DNA from: Sphaerolaimus hirsutus | Taxonomy: Eukaryota > Nematoda > Chromadorea > Monhysterida > Sphaerolaimidae | DNA length: 64,000 bases | Reading direction: 5' to 3' | Assembly: GCA_964036195.1 (NCBI GenBank) | Contig: OZ038460.1 | Span: 995,504 to 1,059,503 of the forward strand | Shown here: piece by piece, positions 23,516 to 36,459 of the stretch | How positions within the stretch are numbered: the first letter of the stretch is position 1 | Layout: the number at the start of each line of letters is the position of its first letter | Made by a program: the position numbers and the translations under genes | The notes under the pieces: generated by a model | Told to the model about the DNA's origin: nothing | Database searches by the model: none | The model's input: only the letters and a program-made list of their open reading frames with translations

Positions 23516-26153
23516 ATGGAAAAGTATCACGCACACGATAAATGTAAACCACAGTATCACATTATCTTATACTGTGATTAGTGAAAGATATAAATACAAG
23601 CAACTTACGGAAAAATATGATTTTTTTTAAACACTTGTTTGAATATTTGTTTGAGTATTTGATTTTGCACGCTTTTTATGTATTTCAGCTGCATTAAGAA
23701 GACATTGATCACTGCCCAATATAAATATTTATCAACTAGTGAACACTAACAAAAGCACACTCAATGATTAGATGGTGGCATTTTAGAGTCAACATTATTA
23801 CTACGAAGAAAAATTTCCCGTGACATTCCACTACCGTAATCTGCATATAAGTATATATATCTACACACCGAAGTGAATAAAAAAATTCCTCAAAGTGATG
23901 TTTAGTGAGTGATTTTGATTACGAAAGAATGTAGCAACAAAATGCAACAATGTGACATGATCAGGGTTGGTTACATACAAATTGTATTTTATTTTATGTT
24001 TTTAAATTTCATTCAAGCGACCATGTAAACACAATTCTGCACAAATTTTATGAAAAATTTACAAAATTTGAACAAAAAATTTAACAAAATTTTTAATTTT
24101 TGATACAATTTTTATACTTTATTTTCAAAATTTAACTTTAGGTGTTTTATTCTTCAATTTTCCATTTTAAATTTTTGTTCCGAGATTTTGCCAACCCCAA
24201 TCATGATCTGCACGCAAAACGTATTGTGGATGGAGTCAAATCTAAATTTAGAAATTTATGCGCATCGTGCATTTTTATTTATGTAGTGTTCCGAATTTAG
24301 AATACACAATAGGAATGCATGCGATTTGCGTATAAATATTTGACATTGACACAATGGAACACAAGTTTCCGCTCTCTTCCAATTTGAGGAGATTGTGTAA
24401 AAACCCACCTCAAATGATATTTTCATGTAAAATAGCATGTGGAACCAGTGCAGCACCCTGTAAATGCCATGTAAAATACCAGGCAGGTGCCAGTCCCAAG
24501 CCCTGTAGAGTGTGAAGTCAAGTGTCAAATGTCATATTTAAAAATTTGTCAATTGTCATGCAGTGTCAATTGTCATCATGCAATGTTCAGAATTTTGTTA
24601 GTTTTTGTTTTGATTGACATTTTACATGACATTTTGCACCATCACTTTACTTTTTACAGGGCTTGGGACAGCTCCCAGGTGACTATCAGCGTTTTTTATT
24701 TTATCTAATACATTAGATAAGTTTGTGAAATTTTACAACAGGTCCCTTCCCAGGTTTCAGATGAAAAAGGTTTTTTTAAGGTATTTAAAATGTGTTTTAT
24801 GTTGTGCTCATTTGATGTGTTGAGCATCGATTGAATTTTCACACAATGTGCCTACACACTAGTTTTCAGCTGAAATTTTCAAAACTCATAAATTAACCTT
24901 GAACGCGCTTGAGTTTTCTAGAATGACTGTTTTTATCTCTGTCAACTGTAGTTAACAGAAATCTCATTGTGGTCAACTCAAATGCATTTAAAGCTGCTTT
25001 ATTATTTTTCCAAATTTTTCGAATGTGCCAAACTAAATAGGAGACGTCAGTGTCAATATCAACTGCCAGTCATTCACTTAAAATGTAGATAAACTCGACG
25101 GACATTATGGAAGTCAATGCTCTACGGGATTTTCGTACAACTGCGTATATTCGTAGTTGGCACTCGTCCAAGTTACCGTTGGAGAGAATGTTACCCAGTA
25201 TGAAAGATGCAGGATTTCCGTCTGCGTCACCAAAAATGGCTGCGGAATGTGATTAAGCGAACGCAATTGGTCGCTAATGGCGGCGCACACACGAGTTGAC
25301 ACACATGTTGATTTAATTGGATACCGCGGTCATTTTCGTTGACGAGAGCGGAAATCTAGCGTCTTTTACCTCATTCGTATTCAACGCAAAGGTAACTTGG
25401 ACGCACTGGGAAGTTCATACGTTCTTTTTTGAAGGAATTCGTCGAGACTGCGACGATAAGATCCGACCTAAGACCTTACAATCTGACTTTCTATAACGAT
25501 TTGTCTATCAAACTCATCTCGTTCTCGCATAAAAAGTTGGATTGAATCAAAAGTATCGTGAACCGAATGGAATCCGTCCATTCAAGTTCGAATTAAAAAA
25601 GATACGTCATTGGTAACCAAGGGCCGAATACCTGATTCGTTTCATGTCTGCCGAGTTTACCTAAGTGTTAAAAGTTGAGGGTCATGGCGCATCAAGCAGT
25701 TCTAAATACAACAAAACTGTGATTAATCGAGAGAATATTCATTGCAAAAATAGATGTGAGAAGCACGGTAAAGTGCTGTGAAGTGACTTTTCCAAGACGC
25801 TGTGCCTCCGGACGCTGCACGACGCTTCTCAAACCGTGCAAAGTACCATATTTACTCGAATTATCCCCCGGTGAATTATTTTTAGTCAGACTTTTGTGAG
25901 GGGGGCTATTCGAGCGGGGAATTATTATTTCCTCACTAGTCTAACGGGGGGGGGGGTGTTTCAAGGGAGGGAATTATTCCAGACGGCGCCAAGCGCCCTG
26001 GCGCTTTTCCATCTTCACCAAGCGATGTACTTCATGGCAGACTGCGCATAAATTGTTTTCTCCACCCTTTCATTTTGTAATTTGAAATAGAAAAACAAGC
26101 AGACGAGAAAGTGTACGCATCATACAATGAACAAATCTCCAAAGGTATAATTA

Positions 26154-26155
<2 letters not shown>

Positions 26156-26232
<77 letters not shown>
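26156..26232. repeat. (TA)n microsatellite
   Basis: About 38 TA units with one interruption (ACATAT). Copy 2 (about 33798) has only a few, so it is highly length-variable. Confidence 0.95.
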
Positions 26233-26233
<1 letters not shown>

Positions 26234-26397
26234 AATAGCACATACAAAAATAGGTTCGATATAAATACACATAAATATGTCTACATAAATATTTATTCAC
26301 GCATAATACACATATCCGTTTCACGCGGCACTTAAACGTGATGCGCTGTGACATGTGACCCATCCCGCGGTGCAACAACTGCACACAGTCACTGCCG

Positions 26398-26872
26398 CAT
26401 AGTTGTTAAAACGTATTTACGTTTACTCGATTAATACGTATACTCGAGTATTGCGTAATTACGTTTACGTTTCCTCGCGAAAAAATACCGGTACTTCAAG
26501 TGAAAGTACCTTTTTGAATGTAGACGAGTACAGAAAACGTATTTTAGGGGACAGAAAATGTCATTTAGTCAAACAGAAAGTGACAATCATAAGACATTTT
26601 CCTAAGAAATACTTATCAGGAGAGAAAAACACATATTTGATGTATACCAGCTTAAGGATAAAAAAAATTTCTGGACTTTTTCTGTGAGAAAAATACTCAC
26701 TTTTACGTTATTGGTGAGAAAAATGCCCATTTTTACGTTTTCCTCAGAAAAAAACTTCTTTTTACGTTTTCTCAGGAAAAAAGTATTTTACTCACGTTTT
26801 ACGCAATGTAAAAGTATTTAAAAAATACTTTACGTTTACTTTAACAAAAGTTCAGTACGTTTAACAACTCTG
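26398..26872. mobile_element. hAT-like family I element with 8-bp target duplication
   Basis: 475 bp starting CATAGTTGTTAAAACGTATT and ending ACGTTTAACAACTCTG. Exact CACTGCCG flanks at 26390-26397 and 26873-26880. The interior is ACGTTT/CTCGAG-rich and has no transposase. Confidence 0.85.
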
Positions 26873-28059
26873 CACTGCCGAGGTGACAGTATGATTAAGT
26901 CGCGCGCTTGTCAACGTTCTTGGACATTTCTACATTCTTGGACATGTCAACATGCCCGAATGTATTACGTGCAAACGTTGTGATTGTGTCGAGGGAGAAT
27001 GCAGAAAAATGAATGTCAAAAGGAAGAGGTTTCTGAGAAATGCGGTGATCAATATGTGGGAGGGATGTGCAGATTAGAGAATAATGGTGATGTAGTGATA
27101 TACTCTAGCAACGTTACACCTTCCACGCGTGGTTCCCGTTGGAAGCGCGCCAACGCAACTTGAAAAATGTATTGCTGTTAGAACATTATACGTTAACATA
27201 TTCAGAAGAATGACTTTTGAAAAAAAATTTTTACAGAACGTGCATGCTTTAATTGTCATTGGCACGTTTCCAACATAAGACATTAATAACTGCGAGTGCA
27301 GAGTATCAAGCCCGTCGAGTATATCAATGGCGCGACGGCAGTTCAAAATAATGGCGCCAGCGCCATGCCATTTGACGCCTTTTTCTCTGGCGCAAGTAAA
27401 ATTGAATAAAGTGTAAAGAATTGGCGCGTCAGTGAAAAATAAATTGTTTTTAATAAACAATGTAAAACATGTGTCAACACATAAGCAGATGCATTTCCGT
27501 TAAAAATCAAGAACTAAAAGTGTCTATAAAAGTAGCAGTTGGAATGTGTAAAATTTGTTGAAATTTTATACTTTAAAGATCTTTGATAAAGTGTGTGAAT
27601 AGACCTAAATTGAATGCCAAAAATACAGATTGGTCAAGACATTTTCTCATAGTTTGCAAACACAAAACAAATATTTACAACATAGGCATTTTTGTCCGTT
27701 TGAGCGGGAAAGCGGCAGACTAAACATATCAAAAATTTGTAGAGGCGGTGGCATTACGCAACAAAAATTACACCAGACTGAAAAAGATCACAATTTTATC
27801 TCAGAATCGATGAACTTTCCAAATAGGTCACACTATCACAGAGAACAACAAAACATTTGCTGCAGCAGCGAGACAGATGAAATTCCTCTAAAGGCCCTAG
27901 TTGACAGAAACTAGTTGACGGACACCAAATGTCAACTGGTTCCGATCCAAACTCAGAGCTTGCAGACGAGCTGACGAACGACGTTCAAACGAAAAAATGG
28001 CGCTGCACACACTAGTTGACATCTGCCAATGTGACACCGTTCGCAACTCAAGGCACAGA

Positions 28060-28476
28060 TAGTGATGGAAAAGGCACCGGGAAATATGGCACCGCACCGC
28101 ACCGGCACCCGTTCCAGTCCTCAGAAAGGGCACCTGGCACATTGGGCACAAGCAAAAAAATGGCACTGCACTGCACCGCACCGGTAGCTCACCTTCGAAA
28201 AAGGGCACCGCACCAGCACTGGTGCTGGTGCCGGTGGCAGTCCCAAGCCCTGTAAAGTGTAAAGTTAAGTATCAAATGTAAAGTCAAATGCAAAGTAAAC
28301 TGTCAATTGTCATGCAAAGTTAAGTAATAAAATATTTTCTTCTTTGTTTTGATTGACACTTTACTTTGCATTTGACTTTACATTTGACACTTTACTTTAC
28401 ACTTTACAGGGCTTGGGACCGCCCCCTGGTGGCCTTCGGTGCCTAACTCCAGGGCACCGGTGCTTTTCTATCACTA
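28060..28476. mobile_element. hAT-like family F element with 8-bp target duplication
   Basis: Ends TAGTGATGGAAAAGGCACC and GGTGCTTTTCTATCACTA, flanked by exact GGCACAGA at 28052-28059 and 28477-28484. Contains a nested family D insertion (28231-28425) that copy 2 lacks. Confidence 0.85.
28231..28425. mobile_element. Family D foldback element, recent insertion
   Basis: Present here but absent from the matching site in copy 2 (about 36410). Flanked by CTGGTG on both sides. Ends GGTGGCAGTCCCAAGCCCTG and CAGGGCTTGGGACCGCC pair with each other. Confidence 0.8.
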
Positions 28477-29136
28477 GGCACAGAAACGGGCCAATCCAAT
28501 TAAATCGTACGACCTATAAGCATAAGTATAAATACCCTTTACCCAGGTATTACGGGTAAGCGTAAATACGCTTTCACAACTGTGGTAAAATGTCAATCAA
28601 AACAAAAAAGAAAATGATTACTGGACTGAATGACAATTAACACTTATCTTCACATCTGTCATGACAATTGACACATTGCATGACATTTTACATGACATTT
28701 TCGCATAGTTAAAATTTCAAACTTGACTTTACAGTTTACAAGGTGCCTGAGTGTCTGCCCCCAGGTGCCAGTCCCAATGCAGTGTAAAGTCAAGTGTCAA
28801 ATGTGATACAAATTTGTTAATTGTCATGTAATCACTCTGTAAATAAATCATAAAAAACGTTGGGTAAATTTACGTTCCAACAACCACAGTTTATGGACGT
28901 GTCTGATATTTAAGAATTTTCGCAGTCAAGTGCGAAATATCTGCGTTCACACCCGGACTGATAAGTTGAGCGCATTTCATATTTTCGCAGCGTTTTTTAC
29001 AATTCTGAAAACGAAAATAGGCTTTCGACTGAAGGTATTTATTTGTTTGCCATTTGTCGGCATCGTGGCGTTGGCCGCACGGCACGCCTTTCCGGTGATG
29101 TATAGGTATATAAATAATTAAATTATAATATTTTTG

Positions 29137-29802
29137 TACCGTATTTCCCCGAAATAACCCCTCAAAATGGCCACTTAAATTTATTAGCCCCCCCCCCCCT
29201 CGAAATACACCCCCCACCAAATTGAGTGTAATGAGAACATTAATGACAAAACCTGCGATGAATTGTTACGTTAGAACAGTGTTTATGCCATCTAAACACC
29301 TTCCCGGTCACGTCCGGCACCCTATTTTTGATCGTACTTGTGACACCCTATCTCCAGTTCTAGGGCGCGCCAGCAGCTGAAACTTGGGGGAGATATTGGC
29401 GCAACCCCCCTCTACCTCGCATGAATTAGGGGGGTCGCGGCGACCCCCCTACCCTAATTCATGCGAGGTAGAGGGGGGTGGCGCCAATATCTCCCCCAAG
29501 TTTCAGCCTATGCGGCTCCCTAGAACTGGGTATAGGATGTGAAAGTAAAATCAAAAAATGGGTGCCGGACGTGACCGGGAAGGTGTTTACATACTTAGAG
29601 TAGCCCATAGACTCTTATATATAGTGGTTATGGTTGCATTTTCTACGTCTGCGTACGTTACAGACAACAATTTAGTACTGGAATTTCAAAAAAAATTCTG
29701 GCGAAATCATAAGCCCCCACTCGAAATACCAACCCCCTCAAAATTCCCACACTAAAACAATCAAACCGGGGGGGGGGGGGGGGGATTCGAGGAAATATGG
29801 TA
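29137..29802. mobile_element. Inverted-repeat element family B, interrupted
   Basis: TACCGTATTTCCCCGAAATA to TTCGAGGAAATATGGTA. A 293-bp palindromic element splits this copy; the equivalent at about 37115-37480 is uninterrupted. Confidence 0.8.
29295..29587. mobile_element. Foldback element with TA target duplication
   Basis: 293 bp, a near-perfect inverted repeat. AACACCTTCCCGGTCACGTC and its complement form the ends. CCTCTACCTCGCATGAATTA and its complement flank a GTCGCGGCGAC centre. TA lies at 29293-29294 and 29588-29589. The empty site is visible in copy 2 near 37272. Confidence 0.9.
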
Positions 29803-30446
29803 AATACTTCTATAAACCTATATATTGTATTTACCTATATATATATACACAATATATCAATAACTATATATAATGGACAGTCATGGGGGCTACTTCCCTT
29901 CACTTTTCACTTCACTCAACTTGCCATTTGCCACTTGCGCAACCAGCGCATGATTGGCATTCTGCCAACGTGAATCGCGTGTACACAGTATCGAGTAACT
30001 ATTTACATCGTTACAATTGCGATGTCTGCGCGCGCGAGGGACAATTAATCTATAAACAGGAAATCCCCATTTTACATTCAGAAGGAACCAGGAAGTATTT
30101 TCCGAAAATTCGAACAAGGAAGAAAAGTGGTCCCATGGGAGAAAATCGACCGCATTTCAAATATCTTTGTGACCTTCAATCTCTGAAGATTTATTTTCAC
30201 TAGATCGATTCACATTGTGCCTACACACACTAGTTTTCACCGTGACTTCGTGGGAAAACTGAAATTTTTTCAAATGCATTTTAATGAACACCGTTGAATT
30301 ATTTTATTTTATTTGTAATGGTTTTTGGTTTTTTTGGTGTATTGGTTTTTTTGTAATTTTTTGATTTTATCAACGATGACGTCACGTTCGAGGGTTTCCT
30401 CAACAAAAACGCGTACGTGCAGTCGGCGGGGTATACCGACAAAACA

Positions 30447-30646
30447 NNNNNNNNNNNNNNNNNNNNNNNNNNNNNNNNNNNNNNNNNNNNNNNNNNNNNN
30501 NNNNNNNNNNNNNNNNNNNNNNNNNNNNNNNNNNNNNNNNNNNNNNNNNNNNNNNNNNNNNNNNNNNNNNNNNNNNNNNNNNNNNNNNNNNNNNNNNNNN
30601 NNNNNNNNNNNNNNNNNNNNNNNNNNNNNNNNNNNNNNNNNNNNNN
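30447..30646. other. Assembly gap (200 N)
   Basis: Exactly 200 unknown bases, a round number that usually marks a gap of unknown true size. It lies between the two copies of the segmental duplication. Confidence 0.98.
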
Positions 30647-31499
30647 TGATAGATGATGTCAAGCAAAAGTTTTGAATTTCCAAAGAAACGTCTGGAAAAA
30701 AAAATGATTTTTGACTTCAATCAATTTTTTTGTAGGAAGATGGCATTTCCAGATATATGTATGGAAAGAAATTCTTAGTTTCTATGTACGAAGATTCCAA
30801 ATGCACCATAAAAATGGGGCTCAGAATTTTTTATGTGAAAAGTGAATTTTTGTATGGAAGCACCCTTCCAAATTATGTTTAAGAAAAAATGGAGATATAC
30901 AAATGAAAGAACATGTAAAAATAACCCAAGTTTATGATGAAAACTTTTTTCATACAACTTCATCTGAGTCTTCAGAGTGGGCTTGTCTGCGGTGGTGAGA
31001 CGGGTGTCGGGCTGTTTCAAACTGTTGTGGCAAAAATTGGCAGACCTACTTTTTCTATTTTATTTTTGTAAAATAAACTATGCAATTGGGCACAGTTTTT
31101 GCAAAAAAAAGCTAAGCTCTCAATTACAAACTGAAAATTTGATGCCATTTTCAAAATTTCAGCCATCATTTTTGTTGAGAAAAAAACATTTGATGAAACT
31201 AGTTTGTATGGGCCAATTAATCTCCACAACTTTCCACATAAAAATACAAAATATTATATTGATAGATAAAGTCAAAGAAAAGTTATGAATTTCCAAAAAA
31301 CAGCCTGAAAAATGGTGACTTTTGACTTTGATCACTTTTTTCAGTAGGAAGATGACATTTCCGGATATATGCATGGAAGGAAATTTTAAGTTTCTAGTTA
31401 TGGAGATTCCAAATCCATGAAAAAAAACGCAAAAAAATTTTTTGTAACAGGAACAAAATAGGCATGTTTGGTTCTTAGGCGAAGCGAGTCTTAAGTTTT
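30647..31499. repeat. Tandem ~610-bp repeat next to the gap
   Basis: About 30645-30830 and 31255-31440 share long near-identical text (GAATTTCCAAA, GGAAGATG, CATTTCCRGATATATG, GGAGATTCCAAAT) in direct orientation about 610 bp apart. This suggests a satellite array that continues into the gap. Confidence 0.65.
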
Positions 31500-32547
31500 T
31501 AAATTTCATTCAAGCGACCATGTAAACACAATTCTGCACAAATTTTATGAAAAATTTACAAAATTTGAACAAAAAAGTTAACAAAAATTTGAATTTTTGA
31601 TACAATTTTTATACTTTATTTTCAAACTTTTACTTTAGGTGGTTTATTCTTCAATTTTCCATTTTAAATTTTTGTTCCGAGATTTTGCCAACCCCAATCA
31701 TGATCTGCACGCAAAACGTATTGTGGATGGAGTCAAATCTAAATTTAGAAATTTATGCGCATCGTGCATTTTTATTTATGTAGTGTCCAGAATTTAGAAT
31801 ACACAATAGGAATGCATGCGATTTGCGTATAAATATTTGACATTGACACAATGGAACATAAGTTTCCGCTCTCTTCAAATTTGCGGAGATTGTGTAAAAA
31901 CCCACCTCGAATGATATTTTCATGTAAAATGGCATGTGGAACCAGTGCCAGGCAGGTGCCAGTCCCAAGCCCTGTAAAGTGTAAAGTCAAGTGTCAAATG
32001 TCATATTTACAAATTTGTCAATTGTCATGCAGTGTCAATTGTCATCACGCAAAGTTCAGAAAAACTTTTTTGTTTTTGTTTTGATTGACATTTTACATGA
32101 CATTTTACACCTCACTTTACTTTTTACAGGGTTTGGGAGAGCTCCCAGGTGACTATCAGCGGTTTTTTTATTATTTATTATACATTAGACAAGTTTGTGA
32201 AATTTTACAACAGGTCCCATCTCAGGATTTAGGTGAAAAAGGTATATTTAAGGTATAAAAAACCTTTTTTGTTGTGCTTATTTGTTGTGTTGAGCATCGG
32301 TTGAATGCTCACACAATGTGCCCGCACACTAGTTTTCAGCTGAAATTTTCAAAACTCATAAATCAACCTTGAACGCGCTTGAGTTTTCAGTTTTTTCTCT
32401 CCGTCAACTGTAGTTAACAGAAATCTCATTGTGGTGAACTCAAATGCATTTAAAGCTGAAGTATTATTTTTCCAAATTTTTCCAAGGTTCCACAACTAGG
32501 AGACGTCAGTGTCAATATCAACTGCCAGTCATTCACTTAAAATGTAG

Positions 32548-32851
32548 ATACCGTATTTGCTTGAATAGTTTCCCCCCCTCGAATAATCCCCCCCTGTAAG
32601 ATGAGTGAGGAAATAATAATCCCCCCCTCGAATAATCCCCCCCCCCTTAAAGATATTTTATCAATTAGTTGTGCTAAGTTTCAACAAAAATGGCACGTTT
32701 TTGTGTTAAAAATGTATATTTCGTGAAATGACTTGGCAGAAAGATGCTTGAAAATTCTGACGAAATAATGATTCCCCCCTTGAATAATACCCCCTCAAAA
32801 AAGTCTGACGAAATAATAATCCCCCAGGGGGATTATTGAAGCAAATACGGT
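32548..32851. mobile_element. Inverted-repeat element family C
   Basis: TACCGTATTTGCTTGAATAG to TTGAAGCAAATACGGTA, with repeated GAATAATCCCCC units. Absent from the matching place in copy 1 (about 25091). Confidence 0.8.
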
Positions 32852-33971
32852 AGGTATTTTTCGTAAGTTTAGCGCCATGGCGCATCAAGCAGTTCTAAAT
32901 ATAACAAAACTATGATTTATCGAGAGAATATTCATTGCAAAAAATAGATGTGAGAAGCACTGTAAAGTGCCGTGAAGTGGCTTTTTACAGACGTGCGGTT
33001 TCAGCTTTTGCGGTGAAGACACTTCTGTGTGCATCCGGACGCTGCACGACGCTCCACAAACCATGCAAAGTACCCACCATATTTAATCGAATTACCCCCT
33101 CGAGGAATTAATTTTTGTCAGACTTTTTGAGGGGGGACTATTCCAGCGGGGAATGATTATTTCCTCACTCGTCGAACAGGGGAGTTTTTCAAGGGAAGGA
33201 ATTAGGTATTCAAGACGGGGGAATTATTCGAGTAAATACGTTATGCTGCAATGGTTCGTGCAGTGCGCTTCACGAAATTTGTCCTGGCGATGCTAGGCGA
33301 AGTGTGCGGAAGACACTTCACCTCAAATCTCGTGAAACGTGTGGAACTGCCTTCACAGAGGCCACTTCCGCACGCTTCACGGTCATTCGCAGCGATTTTC
33401 CATCACACATGGAAGTGAGATGAAACATGACGAAACATTTCACCAAAGTGAAACGCCTGGACTTTGGCGCTAAGCGCCATGAACTTTCTCCGAACCACAG
33501 CTGTCGCCAAGCGACAGAAGCACCATGGCGCTTTTTGCTTTGACGCTGGTGCCAAGCGTTTTGCCACGCAAAAATAGCGCCAGGCGCCAAAAAAGGCAAA
33601 AAAATGGCGCCAAGCGCCTTGGCGCTTTTCCATCTTCACCGAGGGATGTACTTCATGGCATAAATTGCGCATCAATTTTTTTCTCTACTTTTTGATCTTG
33701 TAGTTTGAAATAAAAAATAAGCAGTGAAAAATTGTACCCCCGTGTACCTCTGTACGCATCATACAATGGAACAAGTCTCCAAAGGTATAATTATAACTAT
33801 ATATATAAATAGCACATACAAAAATAGGTTCGATATAAATACACATAAATATGTCTACATAAATATTTATTCACGCATAATACACATATCCGTTTCAGGC
33901 GGCACTTAAACGTGATGCGCTGTGACATGTGACCCGTCCCGCGGTGCAACAACTGCACACAGTCACTGCCG

Positions 33972-34441
33972 CATAGTTGTTAAAACGTATTTACGTTTAC
34001 TCGATTAATACGTATACTCGAGTATTGCGTAAATACGTTTACGTTTCCTCGCGAAAAAATACCGGTACTCAAGTGAAAGTACCTTTTTGAAAGTAGACGA
34101 GTACAGAAAACGTATTTTAGGAGACAGAAAATGTCATTTAGTCAAACAGAAAGTGACAATCATAAGACATTTTCCTAAGAAATACTTATCAGGAGAGAAA
34201 AACACATCTTTGATGTATACCAGATTAAGGATTAAAAAAATACGACTTTTTCTGTGAGAAAAATACTCACTTTTAGGTTATTGGTAAGAAAAATGCCCAT
34301 TTTTACGTTTTCCTCAAAAAAAACTTCTTTTTACGTTTTCTCTGGAAAAAAGTATTTCACTCACGTTTTACGCAATGTAAAAGTATTCAAAAAATACTTT
34401 ACGTTTACTTTAACAAAAGTACAGTACGTTTAACAACTCTG
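33972..34441. mobile_element. hAT-like family I element (copy 2 partner)
   Basis: Same insertion as 26398-26872. The left flank is CACTGCCG and the right flank ACTGCCG, one base lost. Confidence 0.8.
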
Positions 34442-35571
34442 ACTGCCGAGGTGACAGTATGATTAAGTCGCGCGCTTGTCAACGTTCTTGGACATTTCTA
34501 CATTCTTGGACATGTCAACATGCCCGAATGTATTACTTGCAAACGTTGTGATTACGTCGAGGAAGAATGCAGAAAAATGAATGTCAAAAGGAAAAGAGGT
34601 TTCTGAGAAATTCGGTGATCAATATGTGGGAGGGATGTGCAGATTAGAGAATAATGGTGATGTAGTGATATACTCCAGCAACTTTACACCTTGCACGCGT
34701 GGTTCCCGTTGGAAGCGTGCCAACGCAACTTGAAAAATGTATTGCTGTTAGAACATTATACGTTAACATATTCAGAAGAATGATTGAAAAAAAATTTTTT
34801 ACAGAACGTGCATGCTTTAATTGTCATTGGCACGTTTCCAACATAAGACATTAATAACTGCGAGTGCAGAGTATCAAGTCCGTCGAGTATATCAATGGCG
34901 TGACGGCAGTTCAAAATAATGGCGCCAGCGCCATGGCATTTGACGCCTTTTTCTCTGGCGCAAGTTCGTCAGTGAATAATAAATTGTTTTTAATAAACAA
35001 TGTAAAACATGTGTTAACACATAAGCAGATGCATTTCCGTTAAAAATCAAGAACTAAAAGTGTCTATAAAAGTAGCAGTTGGAATGTGTAAAATTTGTTG
35101 ATAAGGTGCGTGAAATTTTATACTTTAAAGATCTTTGATTAAGTTGTGAATATACCTAAATTGAATGCCACAAAAACAGATTGGTCAAGACATTTTCTCA
35201 TGGTTTGCAAACACAAAACAAATACAACATAGGCATTTTTGAAAGTTTGAGCGGGAAAGCGGCAGACTAAACATATCAAAAATTTGTAGAGGCGGTGGCA
35301 TTACGCAACAAAAATTACACCAGACTGAAAAAGATCACAATTTTATCTCAGAATCGATGAACTTTCCAAATAGGTCACACTATCACAGAGAACAACAAAA
35401 CATTTGCTGCAGCAGCGAGACAGATGAAATTCCTCTTAAGGCCCTAGTTGACACAAACTAGTTGACGGACACCAAATGTCAACTGGTCCCGATCCAAATT
35501 CAGAGCTTGCTGACGAGCTGACGAACGACGTTCAAATGAAAAAATGGCGCTGCACACACTAGTTGACATCT

Positions 35572-36203
35572 GGGGCCAGATTTAATACTCCCTACAGATT
35601 TGTAGGGTAGGGCGTACGCCCGACAGATTTTTTAAAGTTTAGCCGCATCGACGCACATGCACCGAGAGCAAGGCGGTTCGTAAAATATACGAAACCATCC
35701 TTTAAGGTTGCCGATATTGCAATATGACGTATATCACTTCGATTTTGGCCCGGAAATCACGATTTCGTCATTTCTTGGCCGTCTGCCACTTCGTTTTTTA
35801 TTTTATTTTGTCGGGCGGGTTACTCGCATAGGTCGCGCTTTTGTGTAGTCAGGTGGTCACTTTTTTAGTGTTCACTGTCTGCAACCGAAACCACGAGGGC
35901 AGCGACAAGAAAGAAATGCATACACGAGCGTACAAAAGCGCGACTTATGCGAGTAACCCGCCCGACAAAATAAAATAAAAAACGAATTGGCAGACGGCCA
36001 AGAAATGACGAAATCGTGATTTCCGGGCGAAAATCGAAGCGAAATACGTCATATTGCAATATCGGCGACCTTAAGGGATAGTTTCGTGTATTTTATGAAC
36101 CGCCTTGCTCTCGGTGCATGTGGGTCGATGCGGCTGAACTTTAAAAAATCTATCGGGCGTACGCCCTACCCTACAAATCGGTAGGGAATATTAAATATGG
36201 CCC
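35572..36203. mobile_element. Long foldback element, present only in copy 2
   Basis: About 632 bp with ~300-bp arms. GGGGCCAGATTTAATACTCC at the left mirrors GGAATATTAAATATGGCCC at the right, and GCCGATATTGCAATATGACG mirrors its complement further in. Copy 1 has the uninterrupted site at about 28030. It has no convincing coding frame. Confidence 0.85.
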
Positions 36204-36238
36204 GACAATGTGACACCGTTCGCAACTCAAGGCACAGA

Positions 36239-36459
36239 TAGTGATGGAAAAGGCACCGGGAAATATGGCACCGCATCGCACCGGCACCCGTTCCAGTCCT
36301 CAGAAAGGGCACCTGGCACAATGGGCACAAGCAAAAAAATTGCACTGCACTGCACCGCACCGGTAGCTCACCTTCGAAAAAGGGCACCGCACCGCACCAG
36401 CACTGGTGCTGGTGGCCTTCGGTGCCTAACTCCGGGGCACCGGTGCTTTTCCATCACTA
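36239..36459. mobile_element. hAT-like family F element, uninterrupted partner
   Basis: 221 bp, TAGTGATGGAAAAGGCACC to GGTGCTTTTCCATCACTA. Exact GGCACAGA duplications at 36231-36238 and 36460-36467. Confidence 0.85.

Larger units (their letters stand above)
24000..30446. repeat. Segmental duplication, copy 1
   Basis: Matches 31500-38492 in the same order and orientation at high identity. Examples are AAATTTCATTCAAGCGACC at 24004 / 31501, the family I hAT element at 26398 / 33972, and CGTACGTGCAGTCGGCGGGG just before the gap / about 38459. It holds no gene, only transposons. Copy-specific differences are insertions of mobile elements and microsatellite length. It ends at the N gap, so its true right boundary is unknown. 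Confidence 0.85.

Noticed and set aside
26032-26384. Tyr/Ile-repeat open frames near 26156
   Set aside because: They are translations of the (TA)n microsatellite.
30309-30720. Open frames across 30309-30720
   Set aside because: They consist mostly of the N gap and carry no information.
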